A stretch of DNA of 64,000 bases from Hyphomicrobiales bacterium (GTDB lineage Bacteria; Pseudomonadota; Alphaproteobacteria; Rhizobiales; Beijerinckiaceae). A program made the translations under genes and the position numbers. The stretch is taken from NCBI GenBank assembly GCA_930633495.1, contig CAKNFJ010000002.1:694793-758792 (forward strand), written 5' to 3'. The notes beneath the pieces are model-generated. The model did no database searches. It was not told where the DNA came from and saw only the letters and a list, made by a program, of their open reading frames with translations. Positions 54,769 to 63,881 of the stretch are shown one piece after another (the first letter of the stretch is position 1; every line of letters begins with the position of its first letter).

Positions 54769-55734
54769 ATGATCATCGTTCCAGAGAGCGCCATTTCGAG
54801 CTTGATCGGCTTTGAGGAATGTGTGGAAGCCGTCGAGCGGGTTTTCGCCGCGATGGCGAGCGGGTCTGGCCTGAACTTTCCCGTTGTGCGCGAGCCGATC
54901 GGCAACGGTGGCGCGCTTTTCGGGGTCAAGGCCGGCTTCGACCACGAGCGCTCGACGCTCGGGCTGAAGGCTGGCGGCTTCTGGCCGGCCAACGCCGAGC
55001 AGGGCATTACCAATCACCAATCAACGGTTCTCCTCTTCGACGCAGCCAGCGGCCAATGCCATGCGATGATAGGCGGGAATCTCCTGACCGCATTGCGAAC
55101 CGCGGCCGCATCCGCGATATCGATCAAGCATCTCGCCCGGCAAGATGCCAAGGTGTTGGGCATTATCGGTGCCGGCCACCAGTCCACTTTCCAGCTGCGC
55201 GCTGCATTGATGCAGCGCGACTTTCAGCGGGTGGTCGGCTGGAACATCCAGCCGGAATTGTTGGATCGGCTGCAGGCCGTGGCCTCCGAACGGGGGCTGC
55301 CGTTTGAGGCTGTTGATCTGGACAGGCTCGGAGCTGAAGGTGACGTCATCATCACCATCACGTCCTCGTTTCGACCGATACTCAAAGCGTCGCAGGTTCG
55401 ACCCGGAAGCCACATCGCGTGCATGGGGACGGACACGAAGGGCAAGCAGGAAGTCGAGGCTGCCCTAGTTGCGTCGGCGACGGTGTTCGCGGACGAAGTG
55501 GAACAGTCGGCAACCATCGGCGAGTGCCAGCATGCCGTGGCCGAGGGGATTCTGGATAGGGCTCGCATCACGCCTATCGGCTCGGTGTTGCTTGGAGAAC
55601 ACGTGGGACGGTCAAGTCCGTACGAGATCACCTTGTTTGACGGCACAGGGGTTGCTCTCCAAGACCTAGCAGTCGCCTCGGCAGCGGCACAGATCGCAGT
55701 CGAACGCGGAATAGCCATTGAGGTCGAGCTTTAG
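54769..55734 (+). CDS. bhcD: Iminosuccinate reductase (BhcD-like), ornithine cyclodeaminase/mu-crystallin family
   Basis: The start at 54769 (MIIVPESAISSL) has a G-rich RBS 5-9 nt upstream. The 321-aa protein shows NAD(P)-binding AKVLGIIGAGHQSTFQLRA, substrate contacts in GLKAGGFWPAN and LLFDAASGQCHAMIGGNLLTALRTAAASA, and ITITSSFRPIL. BhcD reduces iminosuccinate to L-aspartate, closing the cycle. The position after bhcB and bhcC makes this more likely than ornithine cyclodeaminase or alanine dehydrogenase. It is 19 bp after bhcC. Confidence 0.88.
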   Translation: MIIVPESAISSLIGFEECVEAVERVFAAMASGSGLNFPVVREPIGNGGALFGVKAGFDHERSTLGLKAGGFWPANAEQGITNHQSTVLLFDAASGQCHAMIGGNLLTALRTAAASAISIKHLARQDAKVLGIIGAGHQSTFQLRAALMQRDFQRVVGWNIQPELLDRLQAVASERGLPFEAVDLDRLGAEGDVIITITSSFRPILKASQVRPGSHIACMGTDTKGKQEVEAALVASATVFADEVEQSATIGECQHAVAEGILDRARITPIGSVLLGEHVGRSSPYEITLFDGTGVALQDLAVASAAAQIAVERGIAIEVEL

Positions 55735-55991
55735 CCCGGTGTGCCCAACCCGGGACGGCCGCTCGTGCGCCAGACTCTTTGAACATCGAGAGGGGCAATC
55801 GAGCGGCCCTATTTGGCGGGCAGGGAACCACGGCGGTTATTGTCTACGCTGCCTTCGCGCGGAGCAATGTGTCGGCCGGCATGGTTTGCTCGGCCTCCGG
55901 CGCGACGACCACTGCGGTGGCAGCCGACAGAGCCCTCCCTCCGACCTTTGGCATGCATAGGGTTCAAGCCAGGCAGCAGCCTGCACGATTA
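55735..55991. other. Short gap with no clear gene before the IS630 remnant
   Basis: About 256 bp. A frame from 55779 reads NIERGNRAALFGGQGTTAVI and similar, with an Ala/Thr-rich run, but it has no RBS or family match. It may be the beginning of a gene destroyed by the IS630 element. Confidence 0.3.
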
Positions 55992-56904
55992 GAGCATGTC
56001 CGGTTTAATCCGGCTCATACCCTGCTGCCTTAAAGTAGTTTGCGCATTCGGCTGGCGAGAAGAGTTCGACGAAAGAACCGACGGTGTCCCATAAGGCGGT
56101 GATCGTGCTCTCGGCCTTTGCACGCATCAGAGCCTTGAGCTTGGCAAAGGCGTTCTCGTTTGAGTTAAAATCGGGACTATAGGCTGGCAGGAACATAAGC
56201 GTTGCGCCGACTGCTTCAATCGCGGCGCGAATCCCGGCGGCCTTGTGGGCAGGCAGGTTTATCCATCACGACGATGTCGCCCTCCGACAGGGTCGGGACC
56301 AGCACCTGCTCGACATAGGCGTGGAACACGCTGCCGTTCATCGCATCGTCGTAGACGGAGGGCGCTGTCATTCCGATCAGCGGCAACGCGCCGCTGAAGG
56401 TGGTTGTCTTCAAATGGCCGTGCGGCCCGCCCGCCCGGCACGTGCGCCGCGCGGTGACCGTCCACACAGGGTCATCTTCGTCGACAGGTCGGTCTCGTGG
56501 ATGAAGACCAGCTTGGCCGGATCGAGATCTAGTTGACCAGCGAACCAATCGCGGCGGCGCTTCAGGATGTCGGGACGCTCCTGCTCCAGTGCATGTGCGG
56601 TCTTTCTTTGAATGTCCAGCCGTTCCCATCAAGCCAGTCGCTCAAGGCGCGAGCCGCGTCGGCATCCTTGTTGTCGGGGTGCCAACTCTCCGATCCTCGC
56701 CCGGGCGATCCAGCCGATCGCGCTCGATACCCGATGCCGAAACGTGTTGCCGCCTGACTTACTCGTCTGCAGCCTTAAAGACACGCAACCGCAAATACTC
56801 GCCGAACGCTCTCGCCATTATCAACCTCCGCCAAAGCGGATGTTGAATCAGAGGCTGGATCTGGCATTACATCATAATCGATTCATCGATGCCCGGACGT
56901 GCTC
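55992..56904 (-). mobile_element. Degenerate IS630-family element
   Basis: The ends GAGCATGTCCGG (55992) and CCGGACGTGCTC (to 56904) form an imperfect inverted repeat. Both are flanked by TA (55990-55991 and 56905-56906), the IS630/Tc1 target duplication. On the minus strand the transposase is broken into several frames: HETDLSTKMTLCGR with a first Asp, GDIVVMDK, and LPAYSPDFNSNENAFAKLKAL with the final Glu-type block and AECANYFKAAGYEPD. Multiple frameshifts make it inactive. It lies 6 bp from the right Tn3-family copy. Confidence 0.85.
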
Positions 56905-56910
56905 TAGGCC

Positions 56911-59900
56911 GGGGTCAGAACAAGAGCTGTTCAAAATCGTACGTTAAGGTCGAACGGAGCGTGAACAGAGTTTGCATGTGTCTCTCGATTTGCGGGTCGT
57001 AATTCATGATCCCAGTGGAAAACCATAGCAGCACGACGGCTGCTGTTTCCACATCCAGCCTGCTCGGCAACACTCGGCCGCACTTGTTGTGCGAGGAGTT
57101 GAGCGGTGGCCAGGCGCAAGATTCTCAAAGCTCAGGATCGATGGGATCTGTTCGCCATTCCGGCTGATGAAGACAGCCTGATCCGACACTATTCCTTGTC
57201 GGCGGCTGATCGCCTCGAGATTGAGCTGCGCAGGCGCGAGCACAATAAGCTTGGCTTCGCTGTTCAGCTTTGCGTGATGCGACATCGGGGCCGGGTGCTG
57301 GCGGCAGGCGAAACTCCGCCCCGAGCGATGCTAAAATATGTCGCCGACCAGATCGGCGCCGTTCCCACTGTGTTCACAACCTATGCCCGCCGGGAAGAGA
57401 CGCGCCGCGATCACATTGCGCGCCTGATGATCTATCTCGGCGTCAGAAGCGCGACAGCTCGGGATCGTCGCGCCGCGCTGTTGTCGGCAATAGAGGCGGC
57501 CGCCATGTCCGACAGCGGCGCTTCGATCGTGAATGCGATTGTCGCCATGCTGCGAGAACGCGGAGCCCTCTTGCCCGCGGCGGAGATCATCGAGCGAATG
57601 GGGCTGGCAGCCCGCGCCATAGCGCGGCGCCGGGTGGAGGGGGCGCTGATCGAAGGGCTGCCACCTGAGAAGCTGCAGGCGCTCGACAAGCTGCTCGAGG
57701 TTGATGCGGCGATCGGTCAGACCCGCTTCCATTGGTTGCGCTCTGTGCCAGAAGCGCCCGCGGCTTCAAATCTGGTTGGGCTAACCGAACGGATTGCGTT
57801 CCTGCGCACGCTCGGGATCGATTCCGGTTTGCGGGTGCGCGTTGCTTCCGGGCGGTGGGACCAGATCGTTCGCGAGGGCAATGCCACGCCCGCGTGGCTG
57901 GCCGGCGACTTCAATGCGAGCCGTCGTCACGCCCTGATCGTCGCGCAGGTGATCAGGCTCGGCGAGAAGCTGACCGATGATGCCGTGACGATGTTCATCA
58001 AGCTTATCGGGCGGCTGTTCTCCCAAGCCAACAGCCGCAAGAAGCGGCGGCACATGGATAATAGGCCAGACACCTCCAAGGCGCTGCGCATGTTCCTCGA
58101 TACGATATCTGCGCTACAGTCGGCCAACGACTTTGGGCAGGACGCACTCGAGGTGCTCGACCAGAAGGTCGGTTGGCACCGGCTGCTTCGGATGAAGCCG
58201 GAGCTTGCAGCCATGGTCAAGGACAGCGAGGCATCTCCCTTGGTTCTGGCGGCCGAGCAGTATAGTGGCGTCCTCAAATACGCGACGGCGTTCCTGACAA
58301 CGTTTACGTTCCGTTCAGCGCGCCGTCACGATTCCCTGCTCACAGCCGTTGCGATGCTCCGAAGGCTTCATTGGGAGGGACGGCGTGCACTGCCCGAGCG
58401 TGTTCCGACCAGCCATCTCAGCCCCACCGACCGGAAGCTGATCTTTGTGCAGCATAAGCCCGATCGCCGGCTCTATGAGGTAGCCACGTTCGCTGCATTG
58501 CGCGAGCGGCTTCGCTCGGCGGATATCTGGGTAGAAGGCAGCCGCTCTTTCCGTCCGATCGATGAGCATCTCATGCCTCGATCTACGTTCACCACGATGA
58601 AGGAAGATGATCGGCTTGGCCTTGGTGTGGGAAGTGACGGCGCCGCCTGGCTGAACGAAATAAAGCAGATGCTGGACCTTAATCTGAAGCGCCTGGCCTG
58701 TCGCGCTCGCGCAGGCAAACTCGAGGGTGTTCGTCTCGAAACCGGAACGCTTATCGTCACACCGACCACCGGCGACGTTCCTGAGGCAGCCGAAGAACTG
58801 AACGCAGAGATCAGCGAGATGTATCCGCTGGTCGAAGTTCCCGATCTCCTGAGGGACGTACATGACTGGACGGGCTTTGCCGATCACTTCACACATGTGC
58901 GCACGGGCGACGAGCCACGGAACGTCTCTGCCATGCTGGCCGGCGTTCTTGCGGATGCGACCAATCTCGGTCCGAAGCGGATGGCCGGCGCATCCAAGGG
59001 CATCAGCGCCCATCAGATCGGCTGGATGCGCACCTTCCATGCTCGATCAGAAACCTATCGCGCTGCTCAGGCCTGCATCACCGACGCACATACTGGTCAC
59101 CCGCATTCCCGCCTCTGGGGCAACGGAACAACTGCGTCGTCCGACGGACAGTTCTTCCGTGCGAGCGACCGAGCGGCAAAACGCGGTGACGTCAATCTGC
59201 ACTACGGCAGCGAACCGGGATCGAAGTTCTACAGCCACCTGTCGGACCAATACGGCTATTTCAGTATCTTGCCCATCAGCCCGACTGAAAGCGAAGCGGC
59301 CTATGTGCTCGATGGCCTGTTTGACCAGGATACGGTCCTGGATATCCAAGAGCATTTTACTGACACTGGCGGCGCGAGCGATCATGTCTTCGGATTGTTT
59401 GCCCTGATCGGCAAACGTTTCGCACCTCGATTGCGCAACCTGAAGGATCGAAAGTTCCACACATTCGAAAAAGGCGATGCCTACCCGGCGCTGACGAACC
59501 ACATCGGCGCGCCGATCAACACCGCGTTGATCCTTGACCATTGGGATGACCTGCTGCATCTGGCGGCATCGATCGCGACGCGCGCCGTCGTCCCCTCAAC
59601 CATTCTCAAGAAGCTCGCAGCGTCTCCGAGGGAAAGCCAGTTGGCCAAGGCGCTGCGGGAACTCGGACGGATCGAGCGATCACTGTTCATGATCGAATGG
59701 TACTCGAGCCCAGCCTTGCGCCGGCGATGCCAAGCAGGCCTTAACAAGGGCGAGGCAGCGCACAAGCTCAAACGCGCGGTGTTCTTTCACGAGCGCGGAG
59801 AAATCCGTGACCGGTCATTCGAGAGCCAGGCATTCCGCGCGTCTGGCCTCAATCTCGTCGTCAGCGCTATCGTCCATTGGAACACGGTCTATCTTGACCG

Positions 59901-60138
59901 CGCTGCCACGCACCTGCGCATGGCGGGTCGGACTATCCCGAATGACCTGCTCAAACACGTCTCGCCGCTTAGTTGGGAACATATCAACCTCACAGGCATC
60001 TACACGTGGGATTCTGAACACCAGATGCCTGAAGGCTTCAGATCGCTTCGTTTGCCAGCACCAATCCGGCTGGCGGCATGATGTTCATGCTCCGTTCGAC
60101 CTTAGCGTACGATTTTGCACAACTCATGTTCTGACCCC
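56911..60138 (+). mobile_element. Right Tn3-family element (transposase only), identical to the left
   Basis: It has the same length (3,228 bp) and the same inverted-repeat ends as the left element, offset by 14,170 bp throughout. It joins TTCTT on its outer side and AGGCC on its inner side. The identical copies imply recent duplication or gene conversion, and direct repeats of this size could allow loss of the cargo by homologous recombination. Confidence 0.9.
57106..60081 (+). CDS. tnpA: Tn3-family transposase TnpA, right copy (991 aa)
   Basis: Identical to the left copy in protein sequence, with the same GTG start and GCGAGGAG ribosome site and the complete catalytic set (Asp680, the FTDTGG...DHVF Asp, Glu883). 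It is intact. With no resolvase in either element, resolution would depend on host RecA or on direct recombination between the copies. Confidence 0.95.
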   Translation: MARRKILKAQDRWDLFAIPADEDSLIRHYSLSAADRLEIELRRREHNKLGFAVQLCVMRHRGRVLAAGETPPRAMLKYVADQIGAVPTVFTTYARREETRRDHIARLMIYLGVRSATARDRRAALLSAIEAAAMSDSGASIVNAIVAMLRERGALLPAAEIIERMGLAARAIARRRVEGALIEGLPPEKLQALDKLLEVDAAIGQTRFHWLRSVPEAPAASNLVGLTERIAFLRTLGIDSGLRVRVASGRWDQIVREGNATPAWLAGDFNASRRHALIVAQVIRLGEKLTDDAVTMFIKLIGRLFSQANSRKKRRHMDNRPDTSKALRMFLDTISALQSANDFGQDALEVLDQKVGWHRLLRMKPELAAMVKDSEASPLVLAAEQYSGVLKYATAFLTTFTFRSARRHDSLLTAVAMLRRLHWEGRRALPERVPTSHLSPTDRKLIFVQHKPDRRLYEVATFAALRERLRSADIWVEGSRSFRPIDEHLMPRSTFTTMKEDDRLGLGVGSDGAAWLNEIKQMLDLNLKRLACRARAGKLEGVRLETGTLIVTPTTGDVPEAAEELNAEISEMYPLVEVPDLLRDVHDWTGFADHFTHVRTGDEPRNVSAMLAGVLADATNLGPKRMAGASKGISAHQIGWMRTFHARSETYRAAQACITDAHTGHPHSRLWGNGTTASSDGQFFRASDRAAKRGDVNLHYGSEPGSKFYSHLSDQYGYFSILPISPTESEAAYVLDGLFDQDTVLDIQEHFTDTGGASDHVFGLFALIGKRFAPRLRNLKDRKFHTFEKGDAYPALTNHIGAPINTALILDHWDDLLHLAASIATRAVVPSTILKKLAASPRESQLAKALRELGRIERSLFMIEWYSSPALRRRCQAGLNKGEAAHKLKRAVFFHERGEIRDRSFESQAFRASGLNLVVSAIVHWNTVYLDRAATHLRMAGRTIPNDLLKHVSPLSWEHINLTGIYTWDSEHQMPEGFRSLRLPAPIRLAA

Positions 60139-60143
60139 TTCTT
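60139..60143. repeat. Right target-site duplication TTCTT
   Basis: The copy of the 5-bp duplication next to the right end of the composite transposon; it is part of the interrupted DUF488 gene. Confidence 0.92.
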
Positions 60144-60650
60144 TCCCCCGCGCGCCTTCGAAACCTCCTCGACCAGGCGCTCTTCCAGTTCCTCATGGAG
60201 CTCGATGGCACCGGTGAAGGGGATGTGCCCGACGCGGAGTCCGTTCGCGACCAGGCGCCGCGACACGAGCAGGCAGCGGTGGCATTGAAGAGGGTCGCGC
60301 TCGGAGCACACGAGAACAGGCCGGCCTTGTTGAGCAAGCTCCGTCACGCGCTCGATGCCGCGGCCGAATTCGGCTGTCTCAGCCATGAGCGGATAGCTCG
60401 CAACGCCATCGATCACGAGCTCTTCTCGCGAGGGGCGCCCTCCGAGGAAGCGCCCGGCCCAGCGATACCCAAGCCCGGCTCGGGGGGCAGAGACGGTGAG
60501 TGCGCTCTGCTCGAACTGGGGGTTCCAGCGAGAGACGGGGTTCGTCCGCACGTCGACGAGCTCGGTGCCGCCGGCTCCGCGAATGTTATCGAAGAAGACC
60601 TCGATCGGATGGTTCGAATGACCGATCGTGAGAATGTCGTAGGCCGCCAT
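60139..60650 (-). pseudogene. 5' part of DUF488 gene, interrupted by the composite transposon
   Basis: The minus-strand frame starts at the ATG at 60650: MAAYDILTIGHSNHPIEVFF, then VDVRTNPVSRWNPQFEQ, and VLVCSERDPLQCHR near the end, all DUF488 landmarks (TIGHS..., DVR, C.E....CHR). The frame breaks at KARGGKK where TTCTT begins, and continues into transposon sequence for only ten residues before a stop. The end of the gene is at 42633-42740. The restored protein would be 204 aa. DUF488 function is uncertain; it has been linked to nucleic-acid or metal-binding. Confidence 0.9.
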
Positions 60651-60661
60651 GGTCGCTCCAT

Positions 60662-60670
60662 CAAGGATTG
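60662..60670. promoter_or_regulatory. CAAGGATTG word upstream of DUF488
   Basis: The word lies 12 nt upstream of the DUF488 start (minus strand). ATCCTTG at 60679-60685 gives a 7-bp inverted partner. The divergent paralogue gene starts at 60783. Confidence 0.4.
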
Positions 60671-60782
60671 CCGGAAGCATCCTTGAAAAACACGCAAGAT
60701 GCCAAGGGCGGAGGGGGCAAAGCCGGTGGACGGTGGTCGGTTTCGTCTCCGCAGGATAGCGTCCAGAGCTCAGGAGACCGTC

Positions 60783-61931
60783 GTGCGCAAAGAAACTCAC
60801 AGACTGCCGCTGCCTCACCTGCAATCGGTGATCCGGAAGGGCCATCGGAACGCCGAGAGCGTGATCGCGACCGATCTTTACCCGGTCGAGCTGATCACTG
60901 TGAGCGCGGATGAGGCTCCGATCTATCTCTCGATCGCGCCTCCGTCGCAGCCTGAGACCTTCAGAGTATGGGATAACCGCACCTGGCGTGCCGTTACCTC
61001 GCGCCGGCAGCCTGTTGCGATCGCCGATTTCGGCCGCGCGATCCTTCACGAGCTCAGCGAAAATCGCGCCTCGCTGCAGGGTGCGAACGTGCTCAGGGCG
61101 CAATCCACCTTTGCCCCTGAATGCCCCTTCTCGACCAAGCCGCTGCGCACCAGTGTGGCTCGCGCGCGAACCGGGGGGAGCTCGACCATGATGCCTACCC
61201 AGACGGGAGGAATTCGAGAGTTTCTTGAGCGATCGGAGGACGACCGGGCCGCGGTACGAGATGATCTTCAGGCGCACACGCTGATCGTCGCCGGCGAGGT
61301 CTATCGCGCAGCGCGCGAACCGTTTCTCCACCTCGATCAGTTCGGCGTCACCAAACTCGCCACCCCCACCTCGGAGGACACTGAACGCTACGGGCGCATC
61401 CTCTCGGTTGGAACCCCCGCAATCGACCCGATCTTCGCGTTTTCTCCGAGCAAATTCGATCAGATCGCTCATCTGAAAGCTCATCTCGAAGCCGTGCCGG
61501 AATTCGGCCGCTTCGCCCAGCGCGAAACCAAGCAGCCGGCCTACCATCTCAACATTGAGAATTTTCCCGACGGCCCATACGGATCCGAAGACAGGTGGTG
61601 GCTGTTGGCCAGAGCGCGCGGCCTTCAACAGCTTGCGGCCGACGTCATCGGAACTCTGACGGATTCCGCATTGCACGCGTTCATGGACTATCGCGCAAGG
61701 TTGCGTGCGCACCCCTCCGACCTCACCGCCGCCGCAGCAGGGATGACCGCCCGGGACGAGGAGGAAATCTCAGCAGCAATCGTCGCGCTCAGCGCGGCCC
61801 TCCTCGAAGAGCCCGATCTCGGCCTCTCAAATCGGGGCCCAATGCTCCGGAACGCGCTGCTGGCCTCCAAGGCACGCGAAGAGATGTTCGGTCCTCTGGT
61901 TCCTTCTGATCTATCGCTGCTCAGTCTCTGA
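60783..61931 (+). CDS. Hypothetical protein, LIVxG/EP paralogue family (382 aa)
   Basis: A GTG start at 60783 follows CAGGAGAC. It shares family landmarks: ADEAPIYLSI at residues 42-51 aligned with DETAPVS, TWRAVT at 67-72, and the signature HTLIVAGEVYRAAREPFLHL near 165-184. The C-terminus SDLSLLSL matches the LxxLSL tail. It was near the three tandem relatives before the transposon inserted, with only the DUF488 gene between. It converges on the recombinase with an 11-bp overlap. Function unknown. Confidence 0.84.
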   Translation: MRKETHRLPLPHLQSVIRKGHRNAESVIATDLYPVELITVSADEAPIYLSIAPPSQPETFRVWDNRTWRAVTSRRQPVAIADFGRAILHELSENRASLQGANVLRAQSTFAPECPFSTKPLRTSVARARTGGSSTMMPTQTGGIREFLERSEDDRAAVRDDLQAHTLIVAGEVYRAAREPFLHLDQFGVTKLATPTSEDTERYGRILSVGTPAIDPIFAFSPSKFDQIAHLKAHLEAVPEFGRFAQRETKQPAYHLNIENFPDGPYGSEDRWWLLARARGLQQLAADVIGTLTDSALHAFMDYRARLRAHPSDLTAAAAGMTARDEEEISAAIVALSAALLEEPDLGLSNRGPMLRNALLASKAREEMFGPLVPSDLSLLSL

Positions 61932-62871
61932 GCTCGTCGCCGGTATCCCCGAGGGGGTGCAAATCCAAAACCATCCTCTGACGGCGGCTGATGTCGACAT
62001 GCGTGTAGATCTCGGTCGACCCTAAATCGGCGTGCCCCAGCATCTCCTGGATGACGCGCAGGTCCGCCCCGTTCGCGAGAAGATGCGTCGCGAAGGCGTG
62101 ACGCAGCTTGTGGGGTGAGAGCAGCGCAGGCCGACGGAGACCGGCATCGAGCGCCGCTTGCTTGACATCCTCTAGCGCCGAGATCCGCGTCAGCGGCTTG
62201 CTTGCGTCCCGGACCGAGTGGAAAACCCATTTCTCAGAGGCGACGCCATAAGCCGCGACAGCCTTCCTCCATCGCATGATGGCCTCGACTGCCCGGGCAT
62301 GCATCGGCACCAGGCGCTCCTTGTCGCCCTTGCCCCGGACGTAGAGCATCCGGGCGTCTTTCCCAAACGCCTTCCACGGCAAGTTCACGGCTTCGCTGAC
62401 CCGCATCCCAGAGGCGTAGAGCGTCTCGAAGAGCGCGGCGCGGCGCGCGAAGCTAGCGTGCTGGAAAGGCGTCGTTGAAGTGTCCGCAGCGCGCGCGTGG
62501 GCAGTGTCGAGGAGCTGATCGACCTCCTTCATCGACAGGACAAGCGGCAGCGCCCGCCGGCGCTTCATAGGCTCCAGTAGCGTGGTTGGGTCGCTCGCTG
62601 AATGGCCTTCCGCGACCATGAAGCGGTGGAGATTTCGAACAACAGAACGCTTCTTCGCGAGGGTGGATTCAGCGAAGCCGCGCTCGATCAGGGACCCCAA
62701 ATAGTCGGTCACATGCTCTCGTCGCACGTCGAAAAGCGTGAGTCCCTGCTTCGTCAACCAGGTGAGGTACGTCTCGATGTCGTCGGTATAGGTGTCGATC
62801 GTGCCGAGCGAACTCGCCTGCTCGCTCAGCAATGCCGTCAACCAGAGCTCGGCCATTGCGCGATCGTCCAT
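61921..62871 (-). CDS. Tyrosine recombinase of the XerC/D type
   Basis: The 316-aa protein has an N-terminal SAM-like core-binding domain (residues 10-100) and a catalytic domain with Arg in LYASGMRVSEAV, Lys in RGKGDKERLVP, His-x-x-Arg in SPHKLRHAFATHLL, the second His in MLGHADLGST and the nucleophile Tyr in EIYTHVD. Xer-type recombinases resolve plasmid multimers or act as integrases. The size and XerD-like spacing suit a plasmid resolution role; no dif-like site was identified. Confidence 0.92.
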   Translation of the reverse strand: MDDRAMAELWLTALLSEQASSLGTIDTYTDDIETYLTWLTKQGLTLFDVRREHVTDYLGSLIERGFAESTLAKKRSVVRNLHRFMVAEGHSASDPTTLLEPMKRRRALPLVLSMKEVDQLLDTAHARAADTSTTPFQHASFARRAALFETLYASGMRVSEAVNLPWKAFGKDARMLYVRGKGDKERLVPMHARAVEAIMRWRKAVAAYGVASEKWVFHSVRDASKPLTRISALEDVKQAALDAGLRRPALLSPHKLRHAFATHLLANGADLRVIQEMLGHADLGSTEIYTHVDISRRQRMVLDLHPLGDTGDELRD

Positions 62872-63085
62872 GGACGCAGTCTTCGTCGCGAATGGTTACT
62901 GGGCCCTTGCCGACCCCTGAAATTGCCCTTGCAATGGCGCGGACGCTCCGGTGTCTTCCCGCTCAGCGGGGGAGGTGCCTATTTGCGCCAAACCGCAGGC
63001 CGGCTCGATCCCGACCCGCCTCGAGGCCGAGAGCAACCGCTCGCGGCGGCGTTCGGCCCGGAGGTCCCGAATTGTGGCTGAGTGA
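62872..63085. other. 214-bp gap without a convincing gene
   Basis: A minus-strand frame with an Arg-rich DLRAERRRERLLSASR run exists here but it has no start or ribosome site of its own and reads into the next gene out of frame. Nothing else supported. Confidence 0.3.
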
Positions 63086-63394
63086 TCAGGGTCCGGCTGG
63101 CGCGGACGTCGGCGCTTCGACCCAGTCAGGCAGCTCCGGGGACGTCCGCAGATCCCAGGCGGCGGGATCCGCCAGTGCATCTGGGTTCGCGTTGGTCAGA
63201 TGGTCATGGAAGTTGGCCAGCATCTCTTCCGTCATCGGAAGCCACGCTCCGCCGGCTTGGTGCTCCGCCGCAGCGATTGCGTTCTCCTCCCGATCGAAGA
63301 CGAAACGAGTCATCGTTTCGTTGGTGCCTGGCCCGAACAGATGGCCCCACAGGCTGCTGTTCTCATCGGCGATCACGAAGCGGTCTTCGGCCAT
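63086..63394 (-). CDS. Small hypothetical protein (102 aa)
   Basis: It begins MAEDRFVIADENSSLWGHLF, with acidic residues and several aromatic residues, and continues FDREENAIAAAEHQAGGAWLPMTEEML. It resembles small soluble proteins of plasmids in composition, but no family is recognised. GAGGGG lies upstream of the ATG. Confidence 0.6.
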   Translation of the reverse strand: MAEDRFVIADENSSLWGHLFGPGTNETMTRFVFDREENAIAAAEHQAGGAWLPMTEEMLANFHDHLTNANPDALADPAAWDLRTSPELPDWVEAPTSAPAGP

Positions 63395-63506
63395 TGGCCC
63401 CTCCTAAGCTGCTCGGACCTTAGGATGCGGGCTCGCAAGCCACCAGCTGGCCCGTTGGTCGATTGCGTCAGGCCCAGTTAATCTGCGGCATCGAGAGGAA
63501 TCCTGC

Positions 63507-63881
63507 ATGTCGCTGCTCACCAATCCCGACGGAACTGTCAAAGTTTACGCCACGGTCGACGACCAGGAGGAGAAGATCCTGGCAGCCTACAATGGGGTCG
63601 GGAGCGCGATGAGAGGCACGAAGGAAATCAAGGCAGCCGGCGCCACGAATGCGGTCTATTACAATCTGACCCACTCCACGTGCCCGGCCTGGTTAAAAGC
63701 AGCAGTCCGGACCGATGCCGCATACTGCGAGGGGCGAGCTGCAGCGTTCGAGGCCCGAGCAAAAGCGCTGCGCGCGAAAGCAGCGAGCCTCAACACCGAG
63801 GCCGCAGATCACGAGCTCGCTGCGCAGTTCTGGCGCCTGGACATTCCGTCGGAAGACGTCCCGAGCGGCCCGAAAATGTAA
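63507..63881 (+). CDS. Small hypothetical protein (124 aa)
   Basis: The start at 63507 has AGAGGAATCC upstream. The N-terminal half reads as strands (DGTVKVYATVDDQEEKILAA), and the second half as an Ala-rich helix (AAAFEARAKALRAKAASLNT). Two Cys are present. No family recognised. It is the last gene; the remaining 119 bp to the window end are A/T-rich and may hold a promoter or other control region. Confidence 0.6.
   Translation: MSLLTNPDGTVKVYATVDDQEEKILAAYNGVGSAMRGTKEIKAAGATNAVYYNLTHSTCPAWLKAAVRTDAAYCEGRAAAFEARAKALRAKAASLNTEAADHELAAQFWRLDIPSEDVPSGPKM

Larger units (their letters stand above)
42741..60138. mobile_element. 17.4-kb composite transposon bounded by two identical Tn3-family elements
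   Basis: Two 3,228-bp direct copies at 42741-45968 and 56911-60138 bracket 10.9 kb of cargo. The outer ends are flanked by the same 5 bp (TTCTT). The inner ends are flanked by different bases (TACAA at the left copy, AGGCC at the right copy). This fits a single transposition of the whole unit using the outermost repeats and not two independent insertions. The target was a DUF488 gene. The plan is like the IS1071-type composite catabolic transposons of Proteobacteria, though the ends differ in sequence from IS1071. Confidence 0.92.

Noticed and set aside
52613..55734. Ectoine/hydroxyectoine degradation (EutB/EutC)
   Set aside because: The first and third genes could fit, but the aldolase between them and the lack of ectoine hydrolase or deacetylase genes of that pathway favour the beta-hydroxyaspartate cycle.
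60102..61712. A 536-aa minus-strand frame across the transposon edge and the next gene
   Set aside because: Its first two-thirds is antisense to the paralogue gene at 60783-61931; only the part from the ATG at 60650 is real (DUF488), and its end is transposon sequence.
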